Part shown: positions 53,282-63,299 of the stretch, piece by piece
How positions within the stretch are numbered: position 1 is the first letter of the stretch
Layout of the letters: every line of letters begins with the position of its first letter
DNA from: an uncultured Paraprevotella sp.
GTDB lineage: Bacteria > Bacteroidota > Bacteroidia > Bacteroidales > Bacteroidaceae
Direction of reading: 5' to 3'
Assembly (NCBI GenBank): GCA_944321345.1
Contig: CALUKY010000008.1
Coordinates: 29,889 to 93,888 of the forward strand
Length of the DNA stretch: 64,000 nucleotides
Program-made: the position numbers and the translations under genes
The notes under the pieces: model-generated
Seen by the model: only the letters and a program-made list of their open reading frames with translations
Told to the model about the DNA's origin: nothing
Databases searched by the model: none

Positions 53282-56111
53282 AAAGCACTTCCTTTAAAAA
53301 TTTCGGTGTGTATCCCACGGTACGTTCGGCCACTTCCTCAGGCGTTCCGCACGAAAGCAGTTCGCCTCCGCCACGACCTCCGTCGGGCCCCATATCAATA
53401 ATATAGTCGGCACTCTTGATCACATCCAGATTGTGTTCGATGACTATCACCGTATTACCTTTTTCCACCAGACGGTCCAGCACACCGAGCAGCACACGGA
53501 TGTCTTCAAAATGCAGACCGGTGGTCGGCTCGTCCAATATGTACAGCGTCTTACCGGTATCTTTCTTCGACAGCTCGGTAGCCAGCTTCACACGCTGGCT
53601 CTCACCGCCCGACAAGGTGGTTGACGACTGCCCCAGACGGATATAGCCCAATCCCACATCCTGCAACACCTTGATCTTGTTCAGAATCGCCGGCTGGTTC
53701 TCAAAAAACTCCACGGCCTGATTGATGGTCATGTCCAGCACATCGGCAATGGACTTGCCTTTGAAGCGCACTTCCAGTGTTTCACGGTTATAGCGTTTTC
53801 CGCGACAAACCTCGCAAGGCACATATACATCGGGCAGGAAATTCATCTCGATGGTCTTGTAACCGTTACCGCCACAGGCCTCGCAGCGTCCGCCTTTCAC
53901 GTTGAAAGAGAAGCGTCCGGGCTTGTAACCACGGATCTTCGCCTCGGGAAGACTGACAAACAGGGCACGGATGTCATTGAACACTCCGGTATACGTGGCC
54001 GGATTGGAACGCGGGGTGCGTCCCAGAGGCGACTGGTCTACATTGACCACCTTATCAATATATTCAATGCCGTGAATGGCGGCATAAGGTTCCGGCTCGC
54101 GCAACGCACGATAGAAATGATGCGACAGGATGGGTTGCAGCGTATCGTTGATCAGTGTGGATTTACCGCTTCCGGATACTCCCGTCACACAGATAAAGGT
54201 ACCTAACGGAAAATCCACATTCACATTTTTCAGATTGTTTCCCCGGGCACCTTCCAGACGGAGCACGTTTCCGTTTCCCTTGCGGCGCTCGGCCGGTATC
54301 TCGATCTGCCGCTTGCCGTTCAGATATTGCGACGTCATGGTGTCGGTCTGGAGCATGGCCTGGGGCGTACCCTGAAAGACCACATTACCTCCGTTGCGTC
54401 CGGCCTTCGGTCCCATATCCACGATATAGTCGGCCTGCTCCATCATCTCCTCATCATGCTCTACCACAATCACGGTATTGCCCGTGTCACGTAGCTCCTT
54501 GAGCGAATGGATCAGCTTGCGGTTGTCCCGCTGATGCAGACCGATACTGGGTTCGTCCAGAATATAAAGCACATTGACCAGCTGCGAACCGATCTGGGTA
54601 GCCAGACGGATGCGCTGGCTCTCCCCACCCGACAGAGATACCGAAGTACGGTTCAATGCCAGATAGTCCAGTCCCACATCAAGCAGGAATTTCAGTCGGG
54701 TGCGGATTTCCTTCAGGATTTCCGGAGCAATGCGCCGCTGACGGTCGGTAAGCCGTTCTTCCAGTCCCTGCATCCATTCATAAAGTTCCGAGATGTCCAT
54801 TTCCGACAGGTCGGCGATATTCTTTCCGTCGATAAAGAAATGCAGGGCCTCGCGGTTCAACCGCTTGCCGTGGCATTCCGGACAGCAGGTCACCTTGGAG
54901 AACTGCTCCTTCCAATTCTGGGCCGCCGATGAGTCATCCGCCTCATAGAGCGTTTCCATATATTTGATCACGCCATCATAACGCACAAAGTAATCCGAAG
55001 AAGTCTGGATGAGCGAAGCCTTGATCTTCAGTTTCTCCATCGAGCCGTAAAGCAGTTCGTTCATCGCCTCTTCCGGAAGTTCTGCCAAAGGAGTCTTCAG
55101 GGTAGCGTCATAACGCTCCAGCAGAGCCTCAATCTGCCAGAAGATCATGGTGTTCTTGTATTTGCCCAAAGGCAGAATTCCCCCTTCGTGTACCGAAAGG
55201 GATTTGTCGGGACAGATCTTGTCCTCGTCGATCAGATTCACATAGCCCAATCCTTTACAACGCGGACAGGCACCCTGCGGGGAGTTGAACGAGAAGTTAT
55301 GCGGTGCCGGGTCACGATAGGCAATACCCGATACCGGACACATAAGGCGCTTGCTGTAGTGACGCACTTCTCCGCTGTCGGCATCCAGAATCATAATCAG
55401 ACCGTCGCCATGATGCATGGCCGAAGACAGACTGTCGCGCAAGCGCTTGTCGTCCGTCTGCTCCACCCGCAACTTGTCCACAACGATCTCGATATCGTGG
55501 TTCTTGTAACGGTCCAGTTTCAGTTCCTGGATCAGTTCGCGGATTTCTCCGTCCACACGGGCATAGAGAAATCCCTTGCGCCGGATCTGCTCGAAGAGTT
55601 CCTTGTAATGTCCCTTTCGGTTGCGTACCACCGGAGCCAACAGATAAATCCGCTTTCCGGCATACTGTTCCTGAATCAGTTGCTGAATCTGTTCTTCGGT
55701 ATATTTTACCATCCGCTCTCCGGAAAGGTAAGAGTAGGCCTCCCCCGCCCGGGCATAAAGCAGACGTAGAAAATCGTAAATCTCCGTAGTAGTACCCACC
55801 GTAGAACGGGGATTCTTGTTCGTGGTTTTCTGCTCGATGGAAATGACCGGACTCAAACCGGTAATCTTGTCCACATCCGGACGCTCCATGTTACCCAGAA
55901 AGTTACGGGCATAGGCAGAGAATGTCTCAATGTATCGGCGCTGTCCTTCGGCAAAAATAGTATCGAAAGCCAGGGACGACTTGCCGCTTCCGCTCATACC
56001 GGTAATCACCGTCAGACTGTTGCGGGGAATCTCCACATCAATATTTTTCAGATTGTGCACCCTTGCGCCAAACACCTGAATTTTTTCCTGTTCCTGCTGT
56101 TCCATATCCAT
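53262..56111 (-). CDS. uvrA: Excinuclease ABC subunit A
   Basis: Finds bulky DNA lesions and loads UvrB. The start ATG at 56111 (949 residues) is chosen because it follows the previous stop by four bases and is preceded by an AGGA; 56105 and 56144 are alternatives. Two ABC units are visible: Walker A motifs GMSGSGKS and GVSGSGKS, two signature LSGGESQR copies, and zinc-finger cysteines in CPECHGKR and CEACGGNGY / CEVCRGKRY. It is followed by ybaK and the aldo/keto reductase. uvrB is 5 kb away on the other strand, so the pair is not an operon here. Confidence 0.97.
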   Translation of the reverse strand: MDMEQQEQEKIQVFGARVHNLKNIDVEIPRNSLTVITGMSGSGKSSLAFDTIFAEGQRRYIETFSAYARNFLGNMERPDVDKITGLSPVISIEQKTTNKNPRSTVGTTTEIYDFLRLLYARAGEAYSYLSGERMVKYTEEQIQQLIQEQYAGKRIYLLAPVVRNRKGHYKELFEQIRRKGFLYARVDGEIRELIQELKLDRYKNHDIEIVVDKLRVEQTDDKRLRDSLSSAMHHGDGLIMILDADSGEVRHYSKRLMCPVSGIAYRDPAPHNFSFNSPQGACPRCKGLGYVNLIDEDKICPDKSLSVHEGGILPLGKYKNTMIFWQIEALLERYDATLKTPLAELPEEAMNELLYGSMEKLKIKASLIQTSSDYFVRYDGVIKYMETLYEADDSSAAQNWKEQFSKVTCCPECHGKRLNREALHFFIDGKNIADLSEMDISELYEWMQGLEERLTDRQRRIAPEILKEIRTRLKFLLDVGLDYLALNRTSVSLSGGESQRIRLATQIGSQLVNVLYILDEPSIGLHQRDNRKLIHSLKELRDTGNTVIVVEHDEEMMEQADYIVDMGPKAGRNGGNVVFQGTPQAMLQTDTMTSQYLNGKRQIEIPAERRKGNGNVLRLEGARGNNLKNVNVDFPLGTFICVTGVSGSGKSTLINDTLQPILSHHFYRALREPEPYAAIHGIEYIDKVVNVDQSPLGRTPRSNPATYTGVFNDIRALFVSLPEAKIRGYKPGRFSFNVKGGRCEACGGNGYKTIEMNFLPDVYVPCEVCRGKRYNRETLEVRFKGKSIADVLDMTINQAVEFFENQPAILNKIKVLQDVGLGYIRLGQSSTTLSGGESQRVKLATELSKKDTGKTLYILDEPTTGLHFEDIRVLLGVLDRLVEKGNTVIVIEHNLDVIKSADYIIDMGPDGGRGGGELLSCGTPEEVAERTVGYTPKFLKEVLYGKRKD

Positions 56112-56115
56112 TTTC

Positions 56116-56835
56116 CTATTCTGATCCGGTTGTTGTACCTTCACCGGAATATCCGGTCAGCACATTGACATCTTTTCTGATATTGAATTTCCGGCCGTCG
56201 GCTCCTTCTGCCTGCACCACGACATAATAGACCCCATCGTGCGCCATACGCCCGTTGATCTTTCCGTCCCATCCTTCGGCAGGATTGGTCCAGGTGTAAA
56301 TTTTCTGTCCCCACCGGCTGAAAATTGTCGCCTTGAATTTTATGATGGAACGATAGCCGTCCTTGGCCTTATAGACATCATTGAATCCGTCACCATTGGG
56401 TGAGAAGGCGTTCGGAAACTCCAGTTTCGACTCGCTGACATTTACAACAAACGGTTCTCCGTCTCCATCAGGATAACGTATGGTATCCGTACCCTGAACA
56501 AAGGTGGCATAAAGCTGTACATAAAAAGTACCGCTTTGCGTAAAAGTATACTCTATTTCGGGGTCAAAACGGTCTATCACCGGGGAGTTTTCCTGCCCTT
56601 CCTTAAAGATACGCCACTCATAATGAACAGAATACCCTCCCTGATCCGTTACTTCAGCCGAAAAATACCCCGTTATCGGAGCCGACTGTTCTTCAGACGC
56701 GTCTTCAATTTCCTCTCCATCGGAATTGACATAACGTGCCATTGGAGTAACACTGGGATAAAGGGTCTGGGCTTTCAGGCTAAATGCCCCTGAAAGAAGT
56801 AAGAAGAAAACAATCCAATTTAAAAATCGATTCAT
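56116..56835 (-). CDS. Secreted protein with PKD-like fold and gliding-motility-type C-terminal domain
   Basis: A 239-residue protein with a signal peptide (cleavage about 23). Residues about 30-135 look like a PKD/immunoglobulin-type domain. The C-terminal 100 residues match the CHU_C/gliding-motility-associated domain: EFPNAFSPNGDGFND at 139-153, FSRWGQKIY and WDGKINGRMAHDGVYYVVV. That domain is a type B sorting signal of the type IX secretion system. No T9SS gene is present in the window, so whether it is secreted that way here is unclear. It precedes uvrA on the same strand. Confidence 0.85.
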   Translation of the reverse strand: MNRFLNWIVFFLLLSGAFSLKAQTLYPSVTPMARYVNSDGEEIEDASEEQSAPITGYFSAEVTDQGGYSVHYEWRIFKEGQENSPVIDRFDPEIEYTFTQSGTFYVQLYATFVQGTDTIRYPDGDGEPFVVNVSESKLEFPNAFSPNGDGFNDVYKAKDGYRSIIKFKATIFSRWGQKIYTWTNPAEGWDGKINGRMAHDGVYYVVVQAEGADGRKFNIRKDVNVLTGYSGEGTTTGSE

Positions 56836-56870
56836 AAGTCATTATATTTATGCAAAAATAGCACATCCCG

Positions 56871-56901
56871 TTGAATTAACCACTTTTTTTGTGTACTTTT
56901 G
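56871..56901 (+). promoter_or_regulatory. Promoter of the LysM/PorT-like operon
   Basis: TTG (56871-56873), 20-base spacer and TACTTTTG (56894-56901), 22 bases before the ATG. A minus-strand TATTTTTG (56853-56860) may serve the gliding-CTD gene. Confidence 0.7.
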
Positions 56902-56922
56902 TCCGCATAAAATTGTTTTATC

Positions 56923-58662
56923 ATGAAACTAATCAAATCATTTTTTGTACTCTTTGCCTCCTGGAGTATGCTGGCTGCAACTTCCTGGGCACAAACCCCG
57001 TTCTTCACCCACACGGTTGAAGCCGGAGAAACGGTATATTCCATATCCAAAATATATCAGGTCACCACAGAAGACATCTACAGACTGAACCCCGAGGTCA
57101 GAAACGGACTTCGCAGCGGAAGCACCATAAAAATTCCTCAGAACAAGGGCGATCAGAAATTCTCACGTTTTCACACCATCGCCAAAGGGGAGACCCTGTA
57201 CCAGCTCACCCAGCTGTATCAGGTTTCTGCCGAAGAAATCTGTCTGGCCAATCCCGGACTTACAGCTTCCAATTTCAAGGTCGGCGAGGTTATCGTCATT
57301 CCGCCATCCAAAGAGACTGCCGCTTCAAAAAGCAAGGTCAGTCCCAACGCTCAAAGCGTCCTGACAACAGAGTGTAAGGAAATGCATCGCGTAAAGCGTC
57401 GCGAAACCATTTTCAGCATCGCCCGTGAATACGGAATTTCCACCGAAGAACTCATACAGGCCAATCCGGAAATGAAAAATCCCGAATTCAAATTGAAAAA
57501 GGGAAGCATGGTTTGTATTCCTTATCCGCAGCAAGCACCCAAGACTCCTTCCAATCAGGAGCTGATTCCACAAAAGACAGGACCGGAAAAAATGCAGCAG
57601 ATCACGATGACCGTTCTGCTTCCTCTCACTCAGAATAACAGTGAAGGTGAAAAAATGATCGAATTCTATCAAGGCCTTCTTCTGGCTGTGGAAGATCTGA
57701 AAAACCAGGGCACCTCGGTAACGGTATACACCTATGACTGCGGAAAGACCGTTGGAGAAATGAACACCGTACTGACCAGACCGGGTGTTGCCGAATCAGA
57801 TCTCATTTTCGGTCCGTTGGCTGTAACACAGATCCCCACACTCAGCAACTTCTGCAAACAGAAAAAAATAAAAATGGTTGTTCCGTTCAGTTCACAGTGT
57901 GACGAGGTCTACAAGAACCCGTATCTGTATATCTCAAACGTTCCTAAGGAAATTCTGTTTGAAGAAACCTACAAGTTGTTGCAGACACAGTTCTCCGACC
58001 GCCATTTCATCATTTGGAACAGTGGTGAGCAGGAGAAGGACGACCAGGCTTTCATTGCCGGCCTGAAAAAGACCCTCAAGGCCCATTCCATCCCGTTCCA
58101 TGAGATTTCTGCAGGTGGCAGCGCATCCGGTCTGCAGAGCAAGATGTCTTCATCACGGAAAAACATCATCGTTTCCAACTCGGCCAGTCTGAAAGCCCTG
58201 AACCGCCTTACCGCAGAACTGACTGCATTCAAGCAGGCCTATCCCAACATGGCATTCAGCTTGCTCGGACATCCGGAATGGCAGATTTATACCGCCAGCC
58301 AGCTGAATAATTTCTTCCGTTTTGACACTTATATCTATTCTTCTTTCTATAAGAATATGAATAAGGCCGCATGTGGTCCGTTCGAAAACCGATTCAAGAA
58401 ATCATTTAAAAGTACCCTGCAGAACACGTTCCCAAGTTTTGGCATGTTGGGTTATGATCTGGGACGTTTCTTCCTATTGGGACTGTCGGGCAACGGCATT
58501 CAGTTCAACAACCGCATAAGCACTTTAAAGACAGCACCGCTGCAACACGATTTTTACTTTAAACGTGCCAGCAATTGGAGCGGATTTATCAACAACAAGG
58601 TAGAGCTGATCCATTACACGCCACAAAAAACCATTGACGTTATTGAATTTACCAAGAAATAA
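56923..58662 (+). CDS. Three-LysM protein with type I periplasmic-binding-like domain
   Basis: A 579-residue periplasmic protein. Signal peptide about 1-23; three peptidoglycan-binding LysM domains at about 28-72, 82-126 and 154-196; then a linker rich in K, P and Q; then a periplasmic-binding-protein type I-like fold (about 230-579, with ILTMTVLLPLTQNN-like opening and EFYQGLLLAVEDL). This recalls LpoA, which regulates peptidoglycan synthases. Ligand and target are unknown. The barrel gene begins at the base after its stop codon. Confidence 0.8.
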   Translation: MKLIKSFFVLFASWSMLAATSWAQTPFFTHTVEAGETVYSISKIYQVTTEDIYRLNPEVRNGLRSGSTIKIPQNKGDQKFSRFHTIAKGETLYQLTQLYQVSAEEICLANPGLTASNFKVGEVIVIPPSKETAASKSKVSPNAQSVLTTECKEMHRVKRRETIFSIAREYGISTEELIQANPEMKNPEFKLKKGSMVCIPYPQQAPKTPSNQELIPQKTGPEKMQQITMTVLLPLTQNNSEGEKMIEFYQGLLLAVEDLKNQGTSVTVYTYDCGKTVGEMNTVLTRPGVAESDLIFGPLAVTQIPTLSNFCKQKKIKMVVPFSSQCDEVYKNPYLYISNVPKEILFEETYKLLQTQFSDRHFIIWNSGEQEKDDQAFIAGLKKTLKAHSIPFHEISAGGSASGLQSKMSSSRKNIIVSNSASLKALNRLTAELTAFKQAYPNMAFSLLGHPEWQIYTASQLNNFFRFDTYIYSSFYKNMNKAACGPFENRFKKSFKSTLQNTFPSFGMLGYDLGRFFLLGLSGNGIQFNNRISTLKTAPLQHDFYFKRASNWSGFINNKVELIHYTPQKTIDVIEFTKK

Positions 58663-59373
58663 ATGAAAAGACGCGCCGCATTTTTATTGACTTGCCTGCT
58701 CGGAAGCCCGGCTCTGCTCCGGGCTCAGGTAGGAGATTCCCGCAATGACCTGGCCATAGGATTCAATGCCGGAGCCACACTGAATCAGGTTACGTTCTCT
58801 CCGGCCATCAAACAGAGCTGGAAAACCGAATTCACAGGCGGTATTACCTTGCGCTACACCTGCGAAAAATATTTCAAGAGTCTGTGCGCCATCCAGATGG
58901 AAGTAAACTATGCCAATCTGGGTTGGGAGGAGCTGATCGAAACCAGCAGCGATACCTACAGCCGCGACATGCACTACATACAGGTTCCGGTATTGGCACG
59001 CATGGGTTGGGGATACGAAGAAAAAGGAGCCTTGTTCTATGTTGTGGCCGGTCCACAAATAGGGTTCTGTATCGGCGATCAGGAGCACAAAGGCGGAGCT
59101 TTCAGCGAGGAGACCCTGAACAAGCGTCCCAACAAGGTGACCCAGCAATACGGCAAAGCCATTGAGCGCCCCTTCGATTATGGTATTACGGGCGGAGTCG
59201 GTATGGAAATCAACACCCGGAAAGCCGGTCATTTTATGATTGAAGGACGATATTATTTTGCACTAAGCGACATCTACAACAACGGTAAGCGTGATCCCTT
59301 CTCCCGTTCGGCCAACGGAGCCATTTCGGCAAAAATCACCTATCTGTTCGATGTCATGAAGACAAAAAAATAG
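58663..59373 (+). CDS. Outer-membrane beta-barrel protein (PorT-family-like)
   Basis: A 236-residue protein with a signal peptide (MKRRAAFLLTCLLGSPALLRAQ) and alternating beta strands such as LAIGFNAGATLNQV, MHYIQVPVLARMGW, YGITGGVGMEI and YYFALSDIYNNG. This matches the PorT/OMP_b-brl_2 type of eight-stranded barrels. PorT itself is a T9SS part, but the family is broad and many members are unrelated to secretion. Its ATG follows directly after the LysM stop, so the two are translated together. The stop lies at the edge of a terminator. Confidence 0.75.
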   Translation: MKRRAAFLLTCLLGSPALLRAQVGDSRNDLAIGFNAGATLNQVTFSPAIKQSWKTEFTGGITLRYTCEKYFKSLCAIQMEVNYANLGWEELIETSSDTYSRDMHYIQVPVLARMGWGYEEKGALFYVVAGPQIGFCIGDQEHKGGAFSEETLNKRPNKVTQQYGKAIERPFDYGITGGVGMEINTRKAGHFMIEGRYYFALSDIYNNGKRDPFSRSANGAISAKITYLFDVMKTKK

Positions 59374-59402
59374 GATACACCTCCGGGTGCATCCTATTTT
59401 TT
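59366..59402. terminator. Bidirectional terminator between barrel and DUF4293 genes
   Basis: TAGGATACACC pairs with GGTGCATCCTA with one mismatch and loop TCCG, A/T-runs on both sides. The stem begins in the barrel gene's stop codon. Confidence 0.8.
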
Positions 59403-59423
59403 ATTTTATCAGCATATCTTCTT

Positions 59424-59876
59424 TTATCTCAGGCGATCCAGTGAACGGACAATCATCTCATCCTTCATCACAGCCCGGAAAGCCAGATAATCCAGAATCA
59501 AGGCAATAGCCGGCAGTCCGGCAGTCCATTCCAATGCAAAACCTCCCCATGCCTTGCCCAGAATATAGACAAATACGCCATAGGCGATGTAATAACCCAC
59601 CAGCAGCAAGGCATTGAAGATGATGATCCGTACCTGTAACATTCTTTTCTTGAACAGGAAAATACATCCGAAAGAGGATATGGCCACCAGCAGAAGCAAA
59701 GCAAACAATGCCCATGGCACGTAAACAGCCTCTCCGTTTGCAGGCATCAGATACAAGTTATAAAGTTCGGCTGTCAACACTCCGTCCTGCAGAAATCGTC
59801 CCATAGGCATACAAAGCGCAACTACGGCAAGAACCGTGATCAGGAGCAGGTAAACCGACTGTATTCTTTGAATCAT
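59424..59876 (-). CDS. DUF4293 membrane protein
   Basis: A 150-residue protein with four membrane helices, starting MIQRIQSVYLLLITVL as in the Bacteroidetes DUF4293 family. Function unknown. It lies eight bases downstream of rpoZ. Confidence 0.8.
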   Translation of the reverse strand: MIQRIQSVYLLLITVLAVVALCMPMGRFLQDGVLTAELYNLYLMPANGEAVYVPWALFALLLLVAISSFGCIFLFKKRMLQVRIIIFNALLLVGYYIAYGVFVYILGKAWGGFALEWTAGLPAIALILDYLAFRAVMKDEMIVRSLDRLR

Positions 59877-59884
59877 AGATCCGT

Positions 59885-60214
59885 TTATTCAATGGTTTCT
59901 TTTGCCGGATTCCGGAAATATACCTTACCTTCAATGAACTCCTGAGTAGCGATCAGCGACGGTTTCGGCAATTTCTCATAATAACGTGAGATTTCGATCT
60001 GCTCACGGTTCTCGAACACCTCATCCAAGCTGTCGCTTACCGAGGCGAACTCCTGTAATTTCTTAGACAACTCGTTTTTGATGTCTATAGAAATCTGATT
60101 GGCACGTTTGCCGATGATGGCAACACTTTCATAAATGTTTCCGGTCTCATCACACAAATCCATGATGTTGCGGGTCACGGTGTTGGTTGGTGCATTCGTT
60201 TTTTTGTAATCCAT
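59885..60214 (-). CDS. rpoZ: RNA polymerase omega subunit (Rpb6-like)
   Basis: A 109-residue protein with the Rpb6/omega pattern (NIMDLCDETGNIYESVAIIGKRANQI and a helical C-terminus). It would be the Bacteroidetes omega subunit. It lies between bamD (21 bases) and DUF4293 (8 bases) in the order usual for this phylum. Confidence 0.85.
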   Translation of the reverse strand: MDYKKTNAPTNTVTRNIMDLCDETGNIYESVAIIGKRANQISIDIKNELSKKLQEFASVSDSLDEVFENREQIEISRYYEKLPKPSLIATQEFIEGKVYFRNPAKETIE

Positions 60215-60235
60215 AATAATATTGTTAATTGCGGT

Positions 60236-61063
60236 TTATTCTTTGATTTGCTTTCGGGCATAAGTCAGCATAGAGCGGGCCTCGTCCAGATATTTTGATT
60301 CCGGGAAATCGTTTTCAAAAGTATAATATTCGTCAATCGTTGCCCGGTAGCGTTCTTCCTGTTTCTCCAGGACACTCTGTCTGGCCAGATGGTATTTGGC
60401 TCTTAGCAACATGATACTCAGTTCCTCCCGGCGTTCCGGACTGGCATACGGATATTCGTCCAGTGCATTCTGCGCTGTCACGATACAAGCTTCATAATTA
60501 CTGCCTCCATACATACAGTTACCCATATAGGTACCCAGATCATAATAAAGTTTGGCGGCCCGGAACTCCTTCTCCACCAGCTTGTCCTGCAGTTTCAGGA
60601 GCATGTCCTGAGTCTGCGGCTTCAACCGGGTATAAGGATACAGGTCCAGAAAGTCCTGAAACTCCTTGATTGCCTCCAGGGTATTCATCTGGTCCAGGCG
60701 TGCGTCGGGCACTCCTTCATACAGTGATCTTCCGGAATAATAGCGGGCTTCTTCTACAAATTGCCCTTTGGGATATGACTGATAGTATTTCTTGAAATAG
60801 GCGGCAGCAGACTCCACATTTCCCGAACAATATTCCGACATCGCCAGCATATAAAGCGATTCTTCTCCATAAACGGAACCTTTGAGAACGGCCATCAGTT
60901 CCGAGAGCAGCTGTGCGGCCTTGGAATACTGCCCTTCTACAAACAGAGCTTTCGCCACCTCATATTTATATTCGGTGTTCGTGGTTTTCAGAACCTGATT
61001 GTATTCGTTGCACGAAGCCAGGAACAGGCTTCCGCAAAGCAGTCCTAAGAATATCCTTTTCAT
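60236..61063 (-). CDS. bamD: BamD outer-membrane assembly lipoprotein
   Basis: The ATG at 61063 (275 residues) gives a lipoprotein signal with lipobox LASC (Cys18). Five TPR-like helix pairs (e.g. LFVEGQYSKAAQLLSEL, MLAMSEYCSGNVESAAAYFKKY) are the BamD fold; with BamA it inserts outer-membrane barrels. Upstream in-frame residues are unlike the family. A good promoter lies just upstream. Confidence 0.9.
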   Translation of the reverse strand: MKRIFLGLLCGSLFLASCNEYNQVLKTTNTEYKYEVAKALFVEGQYSKAAQLLSELMAVLKGSVYGEESLYMLAMSEYCSGNVESAAAYFKKYYQSYPKGQFVEEARYYSGRSLYEGVPDARLDQMNTLEAIKEFQDFLDLYPYTRLKPQTQDMLLKLQDKLVEKEFRAAKLYYDLGTYMGNCMYGGSNYEACIVTAQNALDEYPYASPERREELSIMLLRAKYHLARQSVLEKQEERYRATIDEYYTFENDFPESKYLDEARSMLTYARKQIKE

Positions 61064-61081
61064 ATAATACAATTTGAGTTG

Positions 61082-61112
61082 CAAAAGTATCACATTTCAG
61101 CCACTTATGCAA
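61082..61112 (-). promoter_or_regulatory. Promoter of bamD-rpoZ-DUF4293
   Basis: On the minus strand TTG (61110-61112), 20-base spacer and TACTTTTG (61082-61089), 19 bases before the bamD ATG. Confidence 0.7.
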
Positions 61113-61164
61113 TTAAATTATGCAAAATTATCAGACGACGGTGCTCTTTGCGCCCACCTTTCAC

Positions 61165-61172
61165 TATTTTTG
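61165..61172 (+). promoter_or_regulatory. Probable -7 element of uvrB
   Basis: TATTTTTG, 36 bases before the ATG; the TTTG at 61147-61150 is only 14 bases away, so the -33 match is poor. Confidence 0.4.
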
Positions 61173-61207
61173 CAAACGTTTATCATAATCACAATTATTT
61201 ATCAGAT

Positions 61208-63235
61208 ATGCCTAATTTTGATCTGACTGCCGATTATCGGCCTACAGGCGATCAGCCCGAAGCCATTGCCCAACTTACGGAAGGAGTGTTACAGGGCTTG
61301 CCGGCCCAGACCCTGTTGGGCGTTACCGGTTCCGGAAAGACCTTCACCATAGCCAACGTTATCCGGAACATCAACAAACCGACACTGATTCTGAGCCACA
61401 ACAAGACACTGGCCGCCCAGCTTTACGGAGAGTTCAAGAGTTTCTTCCCCAACAATGCGGTCGAATATTACGTTTCTTATTACGATTATTACCAGCCGGA
61501 AGCCTACATTCCGTCTACCGACACTTATATCGAAAAAGACCTGGCCATCAACGAGGAAATCGACAAACTTCGTCTGGCCGCCACCTCAGCCCTTCTCTCG
61601 GGGCGGAAGGATGTCATCGTGGTTTCTTCGGTCAGCTGTATTTACGGTATGGGCAACCCGGCAGCTTTTTACGACAATGTGATCGATGTCAAACGGGGAG
61701 CCATTATGGACCGCAATGTCTTGCTCCGCCGGCTGGTCGATTCCCTTTATCAGCGGAATGACCTCGAACTGAACCGGGGATGCTTCCGGGTCAAGGGCGA
61801 CACGGTAGACATCGCGCTCGCATACACCGATCACATATTGCGCCTCACCTTTTGGGACGATGAGATCGAAAGCATCGAAGAAGTAGATCCGGTCAGCCTG
61901 CTCCGGCTGGGCAGTTTCGACGAATACAAGATCTATCCGGCCAATCTGTTCATGACCACGAAAGAGAGTGTCCAGACAGCCATACATCAGATTGAGGATG
62001 ACCTTCATAAGCAGGTAAGCTATTTTGAGGAAATAGGAAAACCCTTTGAAGCCAAAAGAATCTATGAACGGGTCACCTACGATATGGAAATGATCCGGGA
62101 ACTGGGGCATTGCAGTGGCATTGAAAACTACTCCCGCTATTTTGACGGACGCGAACCGGGCACTCGCCCCTATTGCCTGCTGGATTTTTTCCCCGAGGAC
62201 TTTCTGATTGTCATTGACGAGAGTCATGTGTCAGTGCCTCAGATCAACGCCATGTATGGCGGCGACCATGCCCGGAAAAAGAATCTGGTGGAATACGGAT
62301 TCCGGTTGCCGGCGGCCATGGACAACCGTCCGCTCAAATTCGAAGAGTTCCAGCAACTGGCCAGACAGGTGATCTATGTTTCGGCCACACCTGCCGATTA
62401 TGAGCTGCAACAGAGCGAAGGCGTGGTCGTCGAGCAGGTTATCCGCCCTACGGGTCTGCTCGACCCCATTATCGAAGTCCGTCCGAGCCAGAACCAGGTC
62501 GACGATCTTATGGAAGAGATCCAGCAACGTATCGAAAAAGACGAGCGTGTTCTGGTAACAACTTTGACCAAGCGTATGGCCGAGGAGCTGACGGACTATT
62601 TTCTGAAGCACGACATCCGTACCAATTATATCCATAGCGATGTAGACACTCTGGAACGCGTACAGATCATGGACGACCTGCGTGCCGGAATGTTCGACGT
62701 GCTGGTCGGTGTCAATCTCTTGCGCGAAGGACTCGACCTTCCGGAAGTTTCCCTGGTTGCGATTCTCGATGCGGACAAAGAAGGCTTTTTGCGCTCGCAC
62801 CGTTCGCTCACACAGACGGTCGGACGTGCCGCCCGAAACGTAAATGGAAAAGCAATCATGTATGCCGACCGCATCACGGAAAGCATGCAAAAAACCATTG
62901 ACGAAACCAACCGCCGCCGGGAAAAACAGCTTCGCTACAACGAAGAGCATCACATTACCCCTCAGCAGATCCGGAAAGCCAGAAAGATGACCGACCTGAT
63001 CCAGGCCAACGCCGAAGCACAAGCCGAAAGCCGGGCCTATATTGTCGAGGAAAAACAGTTGAAGGTAGCCGATCCGATTCTCGAATACATGAACCGGGAA
63101 CAGCTCGAAAAAAGCATCTCCAAAACACGGAAACAGATGCAGGAGGCGGCCAAGAACCTTGATTTTGTGGCTGCCGCGCATTTTCGTGACGAAATGCTGC
63201 GCATGGAAGAGCTGCTGAAAGAAAAACAGCCCTAA
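61208..63235 (+). CDS. uvrB: Excinuclease ABC subunit B
   Basis: DNA-damage helicase-like protein that opens DNA for UvrC. The ATG at 61208 (675 residues) begins MPNFDLTADYRPTGDQPEAI, the usual UvrB start; an earlier ATG at 61079 lies in the bamD leader. Features: Walker A GVTGSGKT, beta-hairpin YYVSYYDYYQPEAYIP, DESHVSVP, VGRAARN helicase motif VI, and a C-terminal UVR motif for UvrC. It diverges from bamD. Confidence 0.97.
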   Translation: MPNFDLTADYRPTGDQPEAIAQLTEGVLQGLPAQTLLGVTGSGKTFTIANVIRNINKPTLILSHNKTLAAQLYGEFKSFFPNNAVEYYVSYYDYYQPEAYIPSTDTYIEKDLAINEEIDKLRLAATSALLSGRKDVIVVSSVSCIYGMGNPAAFYDNVIDVKRGAIMDRNVLLRRLVDSLYQRNDLELNRGCFRVKGDTVDIALAYTDHILRLTFWDDEIESIEEVDPVSLLRLGSFDEYKIYPANLFMTTKESVQTAIHQIEDDLHKQVSYFEEIGKPFEAKRIYERVTYDMEMIRELGHCSGIENYSRYFDGREPGTRPYCLLDFFPEDFLIVIDESHVSVPQINAMYGGDHARKKNLVEYGFRLPAAMDNRPLKFEEFQQLARQVIYVSATPADYELQQSEGVVVEQVIRPTGLLDPIIEVRPSQNQVDDLMEEIQQRIEKDERVLVTTLTKRMAEELTDYFLKHDIRTNYIHSDVDTLERVQIMDDLRAGMFDVLVGVNLLREGLDLPEVSLVAILDADKEGFLRSHRSLTQTVGRAARNVNGKAIMYADRITESMQKTIDETNRRREKQLRYNEEHHITPQQIRKARKMTDLIQANAEAQAESRAYIVEEKQLKVADPILEYMNREQLEKSISKTRKQMQEAAKNLDFVAAAHFRDEMLRMEELLKEKQP

Positions 63236-63281
63236 AAAAACAGATGGTTTTTGGAAAGTTCCAAAAACCATCTGTTTTTTT
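63234..63281. terminator. Bidirectional terminator between uvrB and DUF5020 genes
   Basis: Near-perfect palindrome: AAAACAGATGGTTTTTGGAA paired with TTCCAAAAACCATCTGTTTT, two-base loop and T-runs on both strands. Confidence 0.9.
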
Positions 63282-63299
63282 ATCATTCTATTCAAATTC

